Below are positions 34,420 through 46,380 of a stretch of 64,000 bases of DNA, one piece after another. This DNA comes from Hesseltinella vesiculosa. Its lineage: Eukaryota > Mucoromycota > Mucoromycetes > Mucorales > Cunninghamellaceae. Made by a program: the position numbers and the translations under genes. Under the pieces are notes generated by a model. It was not told where the DNA came from. It did no database searches and was given only the letters and a program-made list of their open reading frames with translations. The DNA lies in NCBI GenBank assembly GCA_002104935.1, contig MCGT01000006.1:1-64000 (forward strand). The letters are read 5' to 3'. Numbering within the stretch: the stretch's first letter is position 1; every line of letters begins with the position of its first letter.

Positions 34420-36483
34420 ATGGCGCCCATTGTATTAAAAATCAAGGGCAAGCAATCCTTCTCCCCCTTTGCCGACATCAAGGACGAGGATGAACTATCC
34501 AAAACATGGAGAGTGTGTACAAAAGTGAAGGATTCTTTGGAAAATGGCTCTCGTTTAGAAAACTTATCCTGGCGATTATGGTTTCTCCACAACATCACCA
34601 CGCAACGTGTACAAAAAACAATCGACGAGCCCATCCACAGCCCATCTCGAAAAAACAGTCAACTGGGTCTCTCTCCCTCCATGGCTCTGCAACTCGAACA
34701 AAACGACTCCTCATCGTTGCCAGCCAATGCTCCTTCACCCTCCTATGTCTCACCTTCCCCAATCAGCGACGTTACGCCTGACAGCGTATCTCCCTCAGCC
34801 GACGGCACAAGTTCCCAAATGGAAATCGAGTACAAGAAAAAGCTTCTGCAGCAACAAATGGAGCAGTTCCGCGTCCTCCAGCTAAAGCAGCAGCAGCAGC
34901 AGCAACAACAAAAACTGCAACATCACCTGCAACAACAAACGCTTGTCCCTTCTTATCCTCCCCCTGGCACTCAGCCAGCCATGCCAACTCGCTACTCCCA
35001 GCCTTCAGCTCCTTGTACAACGCAATCCACCCTTGCTTCACCGTCCTTCCCGCCCCCAGCACCAGCCAACGGACTCTCCCCATTGTACCCAACCCAGCCT
35101 TTCATAGCATGTCCGTCTGACCAAGCTTGTGATACCGTCACACAGCTAACCACCCAGCCAGCAGCACTGACCGATCAAGTTCATGGAAATGCCCTGTATT
35201 TATCCTACCCAGCCCAGCCCCAACAGCCCCAGCTCCTCATCGACACTTCACATTATCAATATGCCAATGCATCTGTCCCCTCCACTCCCAATCTAACTAT
35301 CCACCATGATCCCTTTGCCTCTTTTTACTCTCAGCAACAACCAATCCAGGTAAGTTTGACAAAAAAAAAAAAAAAAGTCGGTGGCTATTTTTCTAATTTT
35401 TTTTTTTTGGGGGGGGTGCGGGGATCCAAGGATCACAACCTGTCGATACAAAATCAAGCTGGTTCCTATGCTTCTGCGATGCCGCCATCTGTGCAACAGC
35501 AACCTTCACAACCCATGACATCGATGTATGATGGCTATCCTGCGGAAACAATCCCTTTGTATATGCGATCTACCTACGCCGAACCTTCAATGGGCCAACC
35601 TACTACCACTGTGATCACCAACAACAAGCTGTTGTCTTCGCTGCCGGCTCAGACCTTGGCATCAGCTGAACGGTTACTCTCCTATAATTATGTGAATGGT
35701 CAGATCGTTGGCTATTCTCAGGCGTCAACAAATACAACGCATACTGCAGTCACGGCCGTGCCCCACACCTCCAGGGCCTCTTTACAGCCGCCTCCACTTG
35801 CCATCCAAACTTACCAAGAACCTTCCTCTTCCTCCAACACGTCATCGTCGCTCTGGTCCAGCTGCTCCTCCACCTCCAATAACAACTTGTCAGCTCCACC
35901 TACTCCATTCCCCGAAGCCGATCTTCCAAACTATACCTTGCCTATTTCCTTGCCTCGCACCCAACCTTCGTCCCCTGTCAGGGAACAGCGCCCAAGACAT
36001 TTGATCAGCACCCCGTCCGAAGGCAAAACTCCTATCTGCAGCAACTGTGAAACTACCTATACACCTCTCTGGCGTCGTTCTGCTGAAGATGAGCTTCTCT
36101 GCAATGCTTGTGGTCTGTAGTGAGTATAAATGGGCAGGCGATCATGCTGCAAAGAACCTAAACTCGTTCTCCTTCGCTAGTTTGAAACTTCACAAGGTGC
36201 CTCGACCAAAGCATCTCAAGCCCCAATCCACACGAGGAAAAGATGACGTTGACGTGGTTCAGCTCATCTGTTCCAACTGCAGCACCAGCACCACGCCGCT
36301 CTGGAGGAGAGATATCGAAGGCAATCCACTGTGCAATGCCTGCGGGTTATAGTAAGCAACAGACCAGAACCGACAAGCATTCTCATCTCTTCCTCTAGCC
36401 TCAAACTTCACAAGGAAAAACGACCGCTGTCAATGAAGTCAGACGTCATCAAGAAGCGACAACGGTGTGACCATGGCGCATAA
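34420..36483 (+). CDS. GATA-type transcription factor with N-terminal DUF1752 and two zinc fingers
   Basis: Start at 34420 ([20 protein letters not shown]), which puts the conserved [20 protein letters not shown] then [10 protein letters not shown] (DUF1752, as in AreA/Gat1-type nitrogen regulators) at residues 27-57. The middle is Pro/Ser/Gln-rich with a glutamine run at about 34888-34950. Two GATA fingers close the protein. The first is [14 protein letters not shown]…CNACGL followed, after an intron (36120-36179), by [14 protein letters not shown]. The second is [14 protein letters not shown]…CNACGL followed, after another intron (about 36352-36398), by [10 protein letters not shown]. Both have the C-x2-C-x17-C-x2-C spacing. 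About 625 residues. Likely a nuclear regulator of nitrogen metabolism by analogy with DUF1752 proteins; two fingers are otherwise typical of iron regulators. Stop at 36481-36483. Confidence 0.93.
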
Positions 36484-37213
36484 AACTATAAATGTCAGCA
36501 TCACCCTCATCCGCATCCATCTTTGCATTCCGTATGTATCTATTTTACTGATCATTAAAAAGCCTGTGCAAGCTTTCTTGCCTCGAACTCCGAACTTCGC
36601 TTGTCTTATGGCATGACATATTTGGGTTAATAAACGCAGCAAGTAATTCAATTAGAATCTTTTCAGGTTTATTAATACTTCGAAAATTCGAATGAAGAAG
36701 AAAAAGAAACTAAGGGAAAATAAAAAAAAAGGATTTAAGCAATACGACTAGGTGCGGAGTTTACTCGTGCACTTGTCTAATTCTAGATCAAGTCTCCGCA
36801 CAGTGGATCTTTCTTTCTTCCTGACGCTAATACGCACGAAAGAGCAAGGCATTCTATACACCGTTCACGTCTTAGCTCGGGCGCATGCCACATAACCCCC
36901 TTCCAGTCGAGGAGACGTCCCTTCATCCTTGTGGGATGTGGATCTGCTAAGCAGTGTTTTCGGCAAAACATGTCGCAATCACAAAGTCGCATGCCGATTC
37001 GCTTTTGGAACGACGTCGGTGACTTTAATAGTGCTGACCAATTAAAATCTCAATCGACCAAAACCAGGCACTACTGTGCTTGATGTGCTGGAGCGGAGTA
37101 TGGATATGAAATTTTAAGTGGTTTGAGAACCCACTCTAAAATAAAAAAGAACCATTGGTGGGTACCAACTTGTTTATGGTCTTGAGTAAGAGGATGTTTG
37201 GCATAGAGGACAT
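36484..37213. other. Intergenic, nothing recognised
   Basis: About 730 bp between the convergent GATA factor and orphan genes. It contains several AATAAA-like signals (36630-36680). A 69-codon minus-strand open frame at 36992-36783 has no family resemblance and is not called. Confidence 0.35.
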
Positions 37214-38532
37214 TCATTTTTTTAATTTTTGATTGCTGCTATGCTTTACTAAAAGACTGATAGCGATTGGCCGCTCCTTGACATCGGTTTCCTCAAGGCT
37301 AATGGCTTGATTCAGTAGGGTAGTGTTGTCTGGGTGTTGGCGAAGCAGGTTTCTCAGAATGGCGCGTTGAATCTGGATGGGTTTTCGAGTCATTGTATCC
37401 ATCAGGGCTAGAGAAATGAGAAGTATAAAAAAATCAGAATCGACAAATTGACCAAGTACCTTGATTGTTGGCTGAGGGTATACATGAACGCTTCAGTGGT
37501 GGGAGAGATTCTTCTAAACATATTACTTAGACTTTGCCATGCCTTATTTTTTTTTCGGCTTTCGTGGGGTTATGGCATTTACTCTGTGAGGAAGGCAAAC
37601 ATGCGGGGCCGCCGCTGGACTGGAGGACTTTCGAATTTGTACGAAAAAATGGCAAGCCCTTGCTGCTTCTTTCCTCATCTATTTTATCCTTCAAAAACGT
37701 AGTCATTGTATTCTGTTGCTTACCTTGAACCAGTCCACATTCCCCCCGAACAGACTGTTGATAAGAGGTAATATCGGGTGCTAGTCAAATTGGTTAGCTA
37801 CATCAACATGCTCTGACCAATTCAAGCTTTGTCCACCATGATTACTTTTGAGTACTCCGGCTTTTTCTTTGGCCAATAACTTAGGAGCATCTTTGAGAAT
37901 GGCAACCTTCCAATCATTCTCGCCAGGATCTGTGAAAGAAAAAGCTTCTTTTTCGTCGGGCTCTGTGAAAAAAAAAAAAAAAAGATAACCAGACTGCCTT
38001 GCTGTCAAATTGCTCCAATCCACCTTACCCTTGGCACCAGTTTTCTTGAGAGAGAGACATTTGCGTTTCTTTCCTACGAGACAGGCAGGCGCGGTGAGAT
38101 CCAGATTACATGCAGACATGTGATCTCTCTTTTTCGAGGCACACGGAGCTTACGCTTGGCCTGCAGTTCAAAGTTATAAATGTCGCCCTCATCTGAACTA
38201 TCGCCATGAATGGCAATGATATCCTTGGCTGAATTAAAAAGAAAAAAAAAAGTTAAATTGCTGCAATGACTGAGAGGAGGAGGAAGCAAGATCTAGCGCT
38301 TCCTGCTTTTTACAAGAGGATCATTGCCATTGAAAACTGGTTCTTGGGATGGAGAACCAATTAATAACAAACGGATCTTGATTTTTTTGTTGGTTTAATA
38401 TAATGCTTACCTTCAGGCCAGTCACTCGATGAGATATTCTTTCGGTTTAAACTTGAAGATCGCTTGTTTGCTATGGTTTGAAAGATTAGACGTCTTACTA
38501 GTCTTACTCATGCATTACTCACGTAAAGACAT
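37214..38532 (-). CDS. Small basic protein of unknown function, multi-exon
   Basis: Eight small exons on the minus strand join in frame with canonical splice sites. MSL (from 38532) is followed by PNKRSSSLNRKNISSSDWPE, then AKDIIAIHGDSSDEGDIYNF, RKKRKCLSLKKTGAK, EPDEKEAFSFTDPGENDW…, TPDITSYQQSVRGECGLVQ, ESLPPLKRSCIPSANNQ and finally ALMDTMTRKPIQIQRAILRN…, with stop at 37214. The intron at about 37772-37836 has a good branch-site sequence (GCTAAC). Roughly 205 residues. The N-terminus is basic and nuclear-like (RKKRKC, KKTGAK), the middle acidic, and the C-terminus helical (ILRNLLRQHPDNTTLLNQAI). The consistent frame over so many introns supports a real gene. Family not recognised. Confidence 0.6.
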
Positions 38533-38659
38533 TTGTTTTTAAATAAAAAAGAGGCGTCAGAACCTGATTTCATGCGACCCTCTTTTGTTTCAGGTGCCGA
38601 CCGTCCAAAATGGAAGGGAGCTTTAATCTTTTGCGACCGGTTTCTTTCCAGTCATCATC

Positions 38660-39200
38660 ATGATTTCAAAAGACCTTTTTACAAGCATAGTATCGTCGTT
38701 CACATATGATACTGAACATGACTTAGTGGGTTACAAGGGTCGCCTGGATCTGGATCCCGCGGATCGAATTATCCTCATGACTCAATTTGTGGCCAGCCGG
38801 CCAGGTAAGCTATTCTCCTATAACAGCGAAACATTTATTGATGTTGATATTCTCTTGTTTTGTAATATCTGTGGAGGAGATGGTCATGCTGCAAAGAAGA
38901 GTCGTGCTTGTAACCTTCATCTTGACACTGGACGTAAGTTCCCAAGTTACCTTCCATCGTCCTTCTGAAAGCGGCTCATCCTCTAGGTCAACTGATTTTG
39001 ATGAACAAGCCAATATTGAAAATGGTAAGCAAGCCGACCGTCGAAAATATAAACTTGAAGCTGCCAACCCTGATGCCATCCTGTTTTCGACCTGGTTGAC
39101 CTTGGAAATGTGGAAAGGTTCCAAGGATCTGAAAAGTGTGCATGTCTCCCATCTCAAGCTTTCCCCCCCCCTCCATTCTTCTGTGGCAACTCTATTATAA
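38660..39200 (+). pseudogene. Duplicated 5' part of Fanzor copy 2 (zinc-knuckle leader)
   Basis: Begins MISKDLFTSIVSSFTYDTEH and continues LDLDPADRIILMTQFVASRP, a zinc knuckle CNICGGDGHAAKKSRAC, then DEQANIENGKQADRRKYKLE and AANPDA. The same series with changes occurs at 39376-39850 in front of the complete Fanzor gene. After NPDA this copy diverges to unrelated sequence (…TWLTLEMWKGSKDLK) and stops at 39198-39200, so it lacks all of the nuclease. It is a truncated tandem duplicate and might still make a short zinc-knuckle protein. Confidence 0.65.
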
Positions 39201-39491
39201 AAAAACAATCTGAAATAAAACAATCCCTTGTTTATATGTTGTTCAATAAGACAGCTAGGCTTGTTCATTTCTTGTTTTCATTTAAAAATGGAATGACCGC
39301 AGTTTCAAAAGATTTTTCCCTTTAAATTTGGAGAGGAGTTTGATCATTTTCGACCTTTTCTTTCCTCTTTTCATCATGATTTCAAAAGATCTTTTTACAA
39401 ACATAGTGTCGTCATTCACATACGATACTGAGCAAGATCTTTTGGACAACATGGATCACCTGGATCTGGACCCACAGATCGAATTATCCTG

Positions 39492-42400
39492 ATGACTCAA
39501 TTGGCAGCCAACCGACGAAGTACGTTCTGTTTTCAAAAAAAAAAAAAAAAAAAAAAACCAGCAAAAATGAATGCTTCGCTTTTGTTGGAGTAGGTCTTGT
39601 GTTTTGTAATAGCTGTGGAAGAGAAGGTCACGCTACAAAAAAGAGTGCTGCCTGCGAACATTACCAAGAAGCTGGACGTAAGTTTCCAAAGGCACCTTCC
39701 AGTGTCCTTCTGGAAAGTGGCTCACTCTGGTTTTTTTTTAAGCATCGACATCCACCAAGTCAGCTAATCGTGATGAACAAGCCAATATTGAAAAAGATAA
39801 GAAAGAAGGCCGTCGAAAACGCAAGCTTGAAACTGCCAACCCTGATGCCACACCCAGATCACACATGCGGCCAACGAAAAAGCAGTATTACGACGATGTC
39901 TTGCCAAATCGTGAGGAATATACAAGAAAACTCTCTTTTGACTTAGCCGTGCGACCTGATCACATGCTGACTCTTCAACAAAATGTGACTGACGCTAGCC
40001 AACAGTTACGTCAGCTCATCATACGCGTTGGGTTGTTTGTCAACCACTTTATCCTGACCTATCCTCAGCAACTCGTGCGAACTGTCATGAATGGCAATGG
40101 ACTATACAAGGTATACATGCTCTTACGTGGTGACCAAAACGTGGGAGGATTTGCAGGGCAGCTCCCACCCGAACTCCTTGGCCATTTTGGTTCCCTCCAA
40201 GCTGCATTGGCTGCAGAACCTGGTTCCCCGTCTCTGCTGTTCGCGCCGCCCCCTGGTTCTATTGATGCAAATACAATCAAATGCGCCTTGGACCATATGG
40301 CAACCGGCTACAACGAATCTACGAATGAACACTTTGAGGCCAAATTCAAGTCGTACATCCGATTTCTAGCGCTTTTGCTTTGTGGAAATGTAAGGCCTCT
40401 TTAAAAAAGAGCGATGCTGAGGGTGAATCTGGGGTGGCTAACTCAACCTTTTTTTTTAAAAAAAAAAAAAAAAAAAAGTGGCCCACTCAACCACCAAAGT
40501 GGATTGTGACCAAGCTCGTGGATGAATCTTATATTCACTTTGCCATGAAGACTGAACAGTATCATCCTGCCATTGACTGGACGGCCGTGCTCGACCATGC
40601 TGAATGGCCAGAAGATATGCCACATACCATCGCCGCCTACACCGACCTGGGAAACGCACTGGTTACGCAGTTGTTTGTCTTCAAGCCTCAGTACGTGGGA
40701 ATCATCACAGCTGGCTATCTTAAACAACATCCACATCACTCGATCCAATTGCTCTTAGAAGCTACCGCATCCATGGAACAGTACGACAACCACCCATTCT
40801 TGGATCATCCACTGCCAAAGCCATTTGCCGTCCTTCCGCAGCCATCATGGGGACTACGCCACGTCGACCTCGTTCCAGAAAACATTCACTGTTATAGTCC
40901 CGTACACAGCCGAGCAAGACCCTCTGCCCGCCAAGGCACAGATGAATTGGATATGTCTGTCCCATCAGCGTTACTGTCCTTGAAGACGTATTTTGATTTG
41001 TTTCGCATGGAACACTTTGATATCCATCGGTCACTTTTGCCACCTTTTTTTTTCTGTTCTCAAAAGGTAACTGTTGCTGACTTTTTTTTTCCCCAGACAC
41101 GAAGATTTGCTCGACCCATTGATGCATGATCCACTAATGATGGTTTCAACGAACGGTGTGGAGGTGAACTTCACTTTTGGTCGCATTTCAAGGTTGCTGA
41201 TGAAAGAGGCGCACCTCGAAGACCTGGCACCCATGGATCATGATGTGCGAAATCGCTTCAATTTCTCGACAATTGACCCTGGGCGACGAACCACAGTCAC
41301 AGCCATCGGACCGATACCTATGCCTGACACAGACCCTGGATCGTTGATACCGCGTCGACAAGGGAAGAAGCCAGCCAATGTGGATGACCAACATAGCCGC
41401 CGGTTGTGCACCTGTGTCCCTAGTGATGCTGATGAATCTGATGATGGCGCACGAGTGCTTGATACAAGCCCATTGCCCTTGCGCCGAGTCACCGCCAAGG
41501 AACTGCATGCACAGAGCGGGCATACAAGCCGCATGAAAGCACTGGCCTATCGAAAGAATCACACCTGGGTCAACATGCCTGGATCTTCAGACGCAGTGAC
41601 GTTTCAAACATTCGAGTCAACGATCGGGACAGCCAAGACAGCATCACCAGACGTTTATTTTGCGCGCATCAGCAAAATTCTGGCCAATCTACCCGCCATC
41701 TGCGAATTCTACAATCGGCAGAGCCTCGTTGACCGGTTCAATGGCTATCGAGGGAAACAGCGGGCGACAGCATTTGGTGCAAACGTGCTCATGACTGGAG
41801 GAAAGAAGTACAACAAATCCAAACGACAGACATGGCGCACCAAGCGAAACCGAAGGAACCGAAGGAACAAAGCCTACAAGAAAAAGTTGATGAATCACAT
41901 CCACGTGCTTGCCTCAATGGCAGCTCAACGATCTCTGGCCCGCTCACAATTACAAGCTCCGTTGGTTCCCATAGCTGTGGAGTCCCTTAATGCTTTAGAG
42001 CGCGACCTAATCCATACATTGGATTCTCGGCCCCCTCCACTGTAAGCCATTCCTAGCAAAGGCTTTTTTTTTGTTCACCGCCTTTTTTATTTTATATTAT
42101 ATGCTTGACATCTTTGGTAGACCAATGAAGGATTCCACAAGGATTTTGCATGGCGTAGTCAAGAACGATGGTGTCACCAAAGTTCCGGCAATTGCGTTTG
42201 GCTCTGGAATGAAGCAAAACGTCAATCGCAAGGGCTTCAAAGGTCACGTCACTGGAGCGTCGGAGATGATTCGTCGACTCCTACTGGAGCACATGGCAAG
42301 AGGAAAGTGCCTTGTCTTTTCTATCGATGAATTCCGCACCTCTCGGGTATGCCAATGCAAGAGTGGCGGCTTGCCTACCTATTTTGCTCACATCTACTTT

Positions 42401-42636
42401 TGTTTGGGGGGGGGGTCTAGATGTGTGTATCGCATGGATGCCAGCACCAGCGTGTTGAAAATTTCCGTATTGGTGGCCAAGGGATCTTTGCTTTGAAGTC
42501 ATGTTCAACCTGTCGAACAGTTTTTGAACGTGACCGACTAGCTGCCTCAGCAATGGCAATCATTCTTACAACCTGGGAAGCCTCCCAAACCCGCTCTCTT
42601 CCCTGGCAACGCCCTGGCCGTCCTTCGCAAGCATAA
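39492..42636 (+). CDS. Fanzor-like RNA-guided nuclease, copy 2, with zinc-knuckle N-terminus
   Basis: Likely start at 39492 (MTQLAANRR); an upstream ATG at 39376 is cut off by a one-base deletion relative to the neighbouring duplicate. Exons: 39492 to about 39519, about 39595-39677, 39741-40389, about 40480 (or 40501) to 41029, 41097 to about 42040, about 42120-42346, and 42421-42636. N-terminal zinc knuckle CNSCGREGHATKKSAAC. A helical region includes LTLQQNVTDASQQLRQLIIR. RuvC-I is FSTIDPGRRTTVTA (Asp 41275-41277). RuvC-II is FSIDEFRTSR (Glu 42329-42331). A zinc ribbon MCVSHGC…CSTC follows, and RuvC-III is FERDRLAASAMAIIL (Asp 42532-42534). A basic arginine/lysine patch lies at about 41810-41890. 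All catalytic residues are retained. About 900 residues, far larger than bacterial TnpB. Distantly similar in layout to the gene at 1-3.3 kb but not a recent copy. Family knowledge: guide-RNA-directed DNA cutting linked to transposons. Confidence 0.75.
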
Positions 42637-43483
42637 TTTTTTTTTCTATAGCATCCATTCAAAACGTGGATATCAACATTTGATGCTTTTATAAAAGTAA
42701 GTGCTCAAAAATAAGCTCGGTTCTAACAAAAATGAAACAAGGTAAGCGAATCACTCATTGGTTGTTTGTTCTTATTCTCACTCACCTATTTGTCCTTTTT
42801 CGTAGTGGCTGACCTTTTCATTTTTCACAATCTGCGACATTTGATTTTGGAAAAACAGTATTGTTTAAGGCAGAAAGGGCATTTTTTCCAAATCAGGAAA
42901 ATAAAAATGCTGTGACAAAAGCGCGCGTCAATGATGAGTGGAAATGTACGGTGGAAAGGGACATGCACTTTCGGTATGCATATGGGCACTGGCCACCTTT
43001 TCTTTTATATCGTCATGATTGAACTTCAATGAAAAAAAAACGATAAAAGCGATGGGTGAGTCTTGGCCATGGAGGGCATTCCGCCATTGACGAGCCTTGG
43101 AAAAAAAAAGAATGCCAGTCATACTGCATTTCCAAATCTGGCCTTAATCCTCATTACTGTTACAATAGCAGACGGCCACATTGCTGTTGTCAAGAAGACG
43201 CTTCTTGACAGTATTGCCAGGGCCAACGTGTGTGTAGCCTACATACAGAGTGACTGTTGTATCAAGGAGACGTGTCTGGTAGCAGGGCCCACCGAAAGTA
43301 GGACCACAGTCAGAAGGCGAGTCCCAGGAATACACGTTGTGATCTTCATGCGATCAGGTTTGATTGATTTTTCTGCAATGAATGTTTGTGTTACCCACCG
43401 AAAAAGTAAAGAAAACCCGCTTCCCGTCGGATCGCCCTAATTTTTTTTTCTTTCCTTTTCAAAAAAAAAAAAAAAGTGAAGAG
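42637..43483. other. 3' flank of Fanzor copy 2; possible minus-strand exon at 43144-43350
   Basis: No transposon end identified. A minus-strand open stretch at 43335-43144 reads MYSWDSPSDCGPTFGGPCYQ, then VTLYVGYTHVGPGNTV and ends NVAVCYCNSNED then stop. The spaced cysteines and Thr/Gly/Val-rich strands suggest the end of a small secreted protein, but no start or signal peptide was found. This flank is also the natural place to look for a guide RNA of the Fanzor gene. Confidence 0.3.
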
Positions 43484-46061
43484 ATGGCTAGCGATGTCTT
43501 TGCAGTGTTAATCATCTGTAGCCTGCTACTCTTTGGCGCACATGGTGCTACTTTTGAAAAAGATGCATTGATACCCTTGATGAATGCCAAAGTATTTTCA
43601 CATCGTACCCAGCTCACTCACGCCTATGGTTCCCTTCCCTTCCTTTGCCCCTCGCAGCACCATTCCGTTGAACATTCCTGGCTGGCCATCGACCAAGATT
43701 TACTTGGTGATCGGCCTGTAAAGAGTGACATTCAGGTACGCAGGCAGAGATGCTTCACTGTTTTTTGTTGTTGTTTCCATAGCTCTTTCTCAGCTCAGCC
43801 CTTTCTTCTTTTTCTTCCTAGATTCGTGCATTGGAAAATGTTGATTGTGCGACAGTGTGTTCGAAAGCATGGACAGTGTCGGATGCCATGGAAGCAAAAG
43901 CATTGATTGAAGACGATTATCAAGTTGAATGGTGAGCTGTCATGAGGAACTGTTGCGTGTGGGTAGAGAAGAAAAAAAAATAGCTAAGTTCATTTGCTTC
44001 CAGGTGGCTCGACAACGTGCCTTGTGTGACAGCCTCCTATACAAATGAAATCAGCACAAGAGTATACCGAACTGGGTTTCCTCTCGGCCGCATTGTGGTA
44101 ACTTGCAACAGAATGGGTCAGCTTATTCAAACTCGTTATTCATCTCGCTACTGTTTGTTTTCTTTGCTTAGAACGGCCAAATATACATCAACAACCATGT
44201 CACGTTGAATGTTGTCTATTCCAGGGAAGAACACGACCCTAACAAGATCCGTCTCGTTGGATTTGAAGTGTATCCGGAATCGTAAGTGGAGAGCTGGTCA
44301 AAAAAAAAAAAAGGACAGCTCACCCCTCGCCATTTTTAATTCTAGCATCCAAAACGGCGAATGCCAGCGCAAGACGATGGATACGTTGATGCAGCATGTC
44401 ACCGAGCGACGTACGACTGTGAGATTTACCTATGCTGTTAAATGGAAGGAAGTACCTCCACCTGAGCGCCCTTGGTCGATGTTTGTCATGGCTCCCAACC
44501 CAGACACGTACCTTGCTTCATCGATCAACATGGCAATCATGCTGGTGTTACTGTCTCTGGTGGTGCTTGTGATTCTGTTCAAAACCACGCGAAAGGAACC
44601 GGCCAGCTTTGATGAGGTAAACGAGGCACTGGCGTGGGCAAGACGGCTAATGTTCGTCTCCTTTAGCTGCATGACGAGTTGGACGAGGTGATCGGTTGGC
44701 GATTGGTGCATCGAGATGTGTTTAGGCGCCCAATGTATGGCGGGTTGCTGGCTCCTTTGCTTGGCACTGGGGTCCAGTTGCTGCTTGTCTTTAGCTATTT
44801 AATGCGTAAGTCTTCCCATATCCACGAGAAACACGCGCATTAACCTACATTTTTCAACAGTGGCCATTTCCAAAGACTGGGTCCATCTTGCCAATCCTGC
44901 CTCGATCATTCGCCTGTTGATCAAGAGTTTTGTCTATACTAGGTAACGCGCCGCGAGTGTCAAGTAAAAAGAAATGCATGCTCATACTTGGCCACACTTT
45001 TTTTTTTCTTAGCGTTATTGCAGGGTATTGGAGTGCCAGGATTTACAAAGTGTTCCGAGGCCGATCCTGGTTTTTCAATGCTTGCTTGGTATGATCTCTC
45101 CTCCCTTGTCTACAGTGAACAGTGCCCACTCAAATTCATTTTTAACCTTTATTAGACAGGCGTGCTGGTGCCTGGGGTGATTCTGGGCTGCTTGCTTGGC
45201 CAAACAATGGTTGCGTGGTGTGTGGATTCATCGCTGGCAGTCTCCTTCCGAGGCTGGACGGTGGTGATGTTCTTGTGGTGGTTAGTAGTCGTACCATTGA
45301 CGTTGATTGGTGGTTGGCTCGGTGAACGCCAAGGCGTGATTGAGCATCCTGTCCGCACGACGCAAATGCCTCGGCTGATCCCGAGGAAACGCTGGTATCA
45401 AGAATATCATATTAGGTAAGAGTAGAAGACAGAGCGAGGCGTTGGCAACTGACACATCGGTGCTTTTATCTTGTAGCCTGCTCCTTGGTGGTGTGATCCC
45501 ATTCACAGTGATGTTTGTTGACCTGCACGATTTGTACAAATCCATTCTCGAAAAGGAGATCTCGATCATGATGTCGCATTTAGTCACAAGCAGCGCCGTC
45601 ATGGCTCTGGTGATTGCTCAGGTCACTGTCATTCTGGTCTTTTTCCAGCTGTGCAACGAGGTAAGAAAAAAAAAAAAAAGAAACAAGGAAGAGGCTGATT
45701 TTTTGTTGGCTAGGATTATCATTGGTGGTGGATGTCATTTTTGCTGGGCGGTAGTTCTTCTGTGTATATATTCCTGTAAGTCTCTGCCCTTTTTCTGAAA
45801 GAGGCGGATCTGACCCGTTTGCATAGTTATGGCTTGATTTATTATATGACAAAATCCGAGGTCAGTGGGTTTTATGGTGGACTGATCTATTTGATTCGCC
45901 TGGCGCTTGGCTGCTCTTTGTTATGCTTGGCAACGGGGGCGCTTGGCTTCTTTTCAGCTTATGGCATGGCTCGACGCATTTACTCGGCCGTCAAGGTAAG
46001 AAGAAAAAAAGAAAGTATGTTTTTTTGCTGAACACCTTTTTTTTATTTTTAGGTTGATTAG
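43484..46061 (+). CDS. Nonaspanin (TM9SF/EMP70 family)
   Basis: Start at 43484 with a signal peptide (MASDVFAVLIICSLLLFGAH) and stop at 46059-46061. About eleven exons. The lumenal N-terminal domain has VYRTGFPLGRIV and YINNHVTLNVVYSREEHDP. The first membrane helix is SSINMAIMLVLLSLVVLVIL, followed by LHDELDEVIGWRLVHRDVFR RPMYGGLLAPLLG typical of the family. Further transmembrane blocks follow: TGVLVPGVILGCLLG, HWWWMSFLLGGSSSVYIFL and GFYGGLIYLIRLALGCSLLC. The protein ends IYSAVKVD, fitting the KxD/E C-terminal signal by which nonaspanins bind COPI and stay in the Golgi/endosome system. About 630 residues, usual for the family. Role: endosome and Golgi membrane protein affecting sorting of membrane proteins. 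The last splice joins AAG to GTT GAT TAG. Confidence 0.92.
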
Positions 46062-46380
46062 AACTTTTGAATGCTAAAAATAAACTGTTAGAAAAATGCA
46101 TGACACGTTTGAAAAGATCGGCCGTCTTTGGCCAGCCACCTGGTTATCCAAAAAGGAAGCAATGATTGGAGCGTCCCTTCCCTGTCTCACCACATGTTCC
46201 TGAATTCTGTTTGGTTGCCGTAGGAATTGTCCAAGTGTTTTTTCGTTGTGACACAGTGATTCCGCGGAAGGCCGGATTTGGACAACAGTCCTCTGCAAGC
46301 GTTTTTTTTCTTTTTCATCTCTCTTTCCTCTCCCTATTTCTCCCCTCTTTTGTTCCCTTATCCACCCCATCGACTTCCTC

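Noticed and set aside
36783..36992. 69-codon Cys-rich minus-strand open frame
   Set aside because: No family resemblance, no splice partners; likely chance.
43063..43440. 125-codon plus-strand open frame
   Set aside because: Antisense to the more protein-like minus-strand stretch, with no domain.
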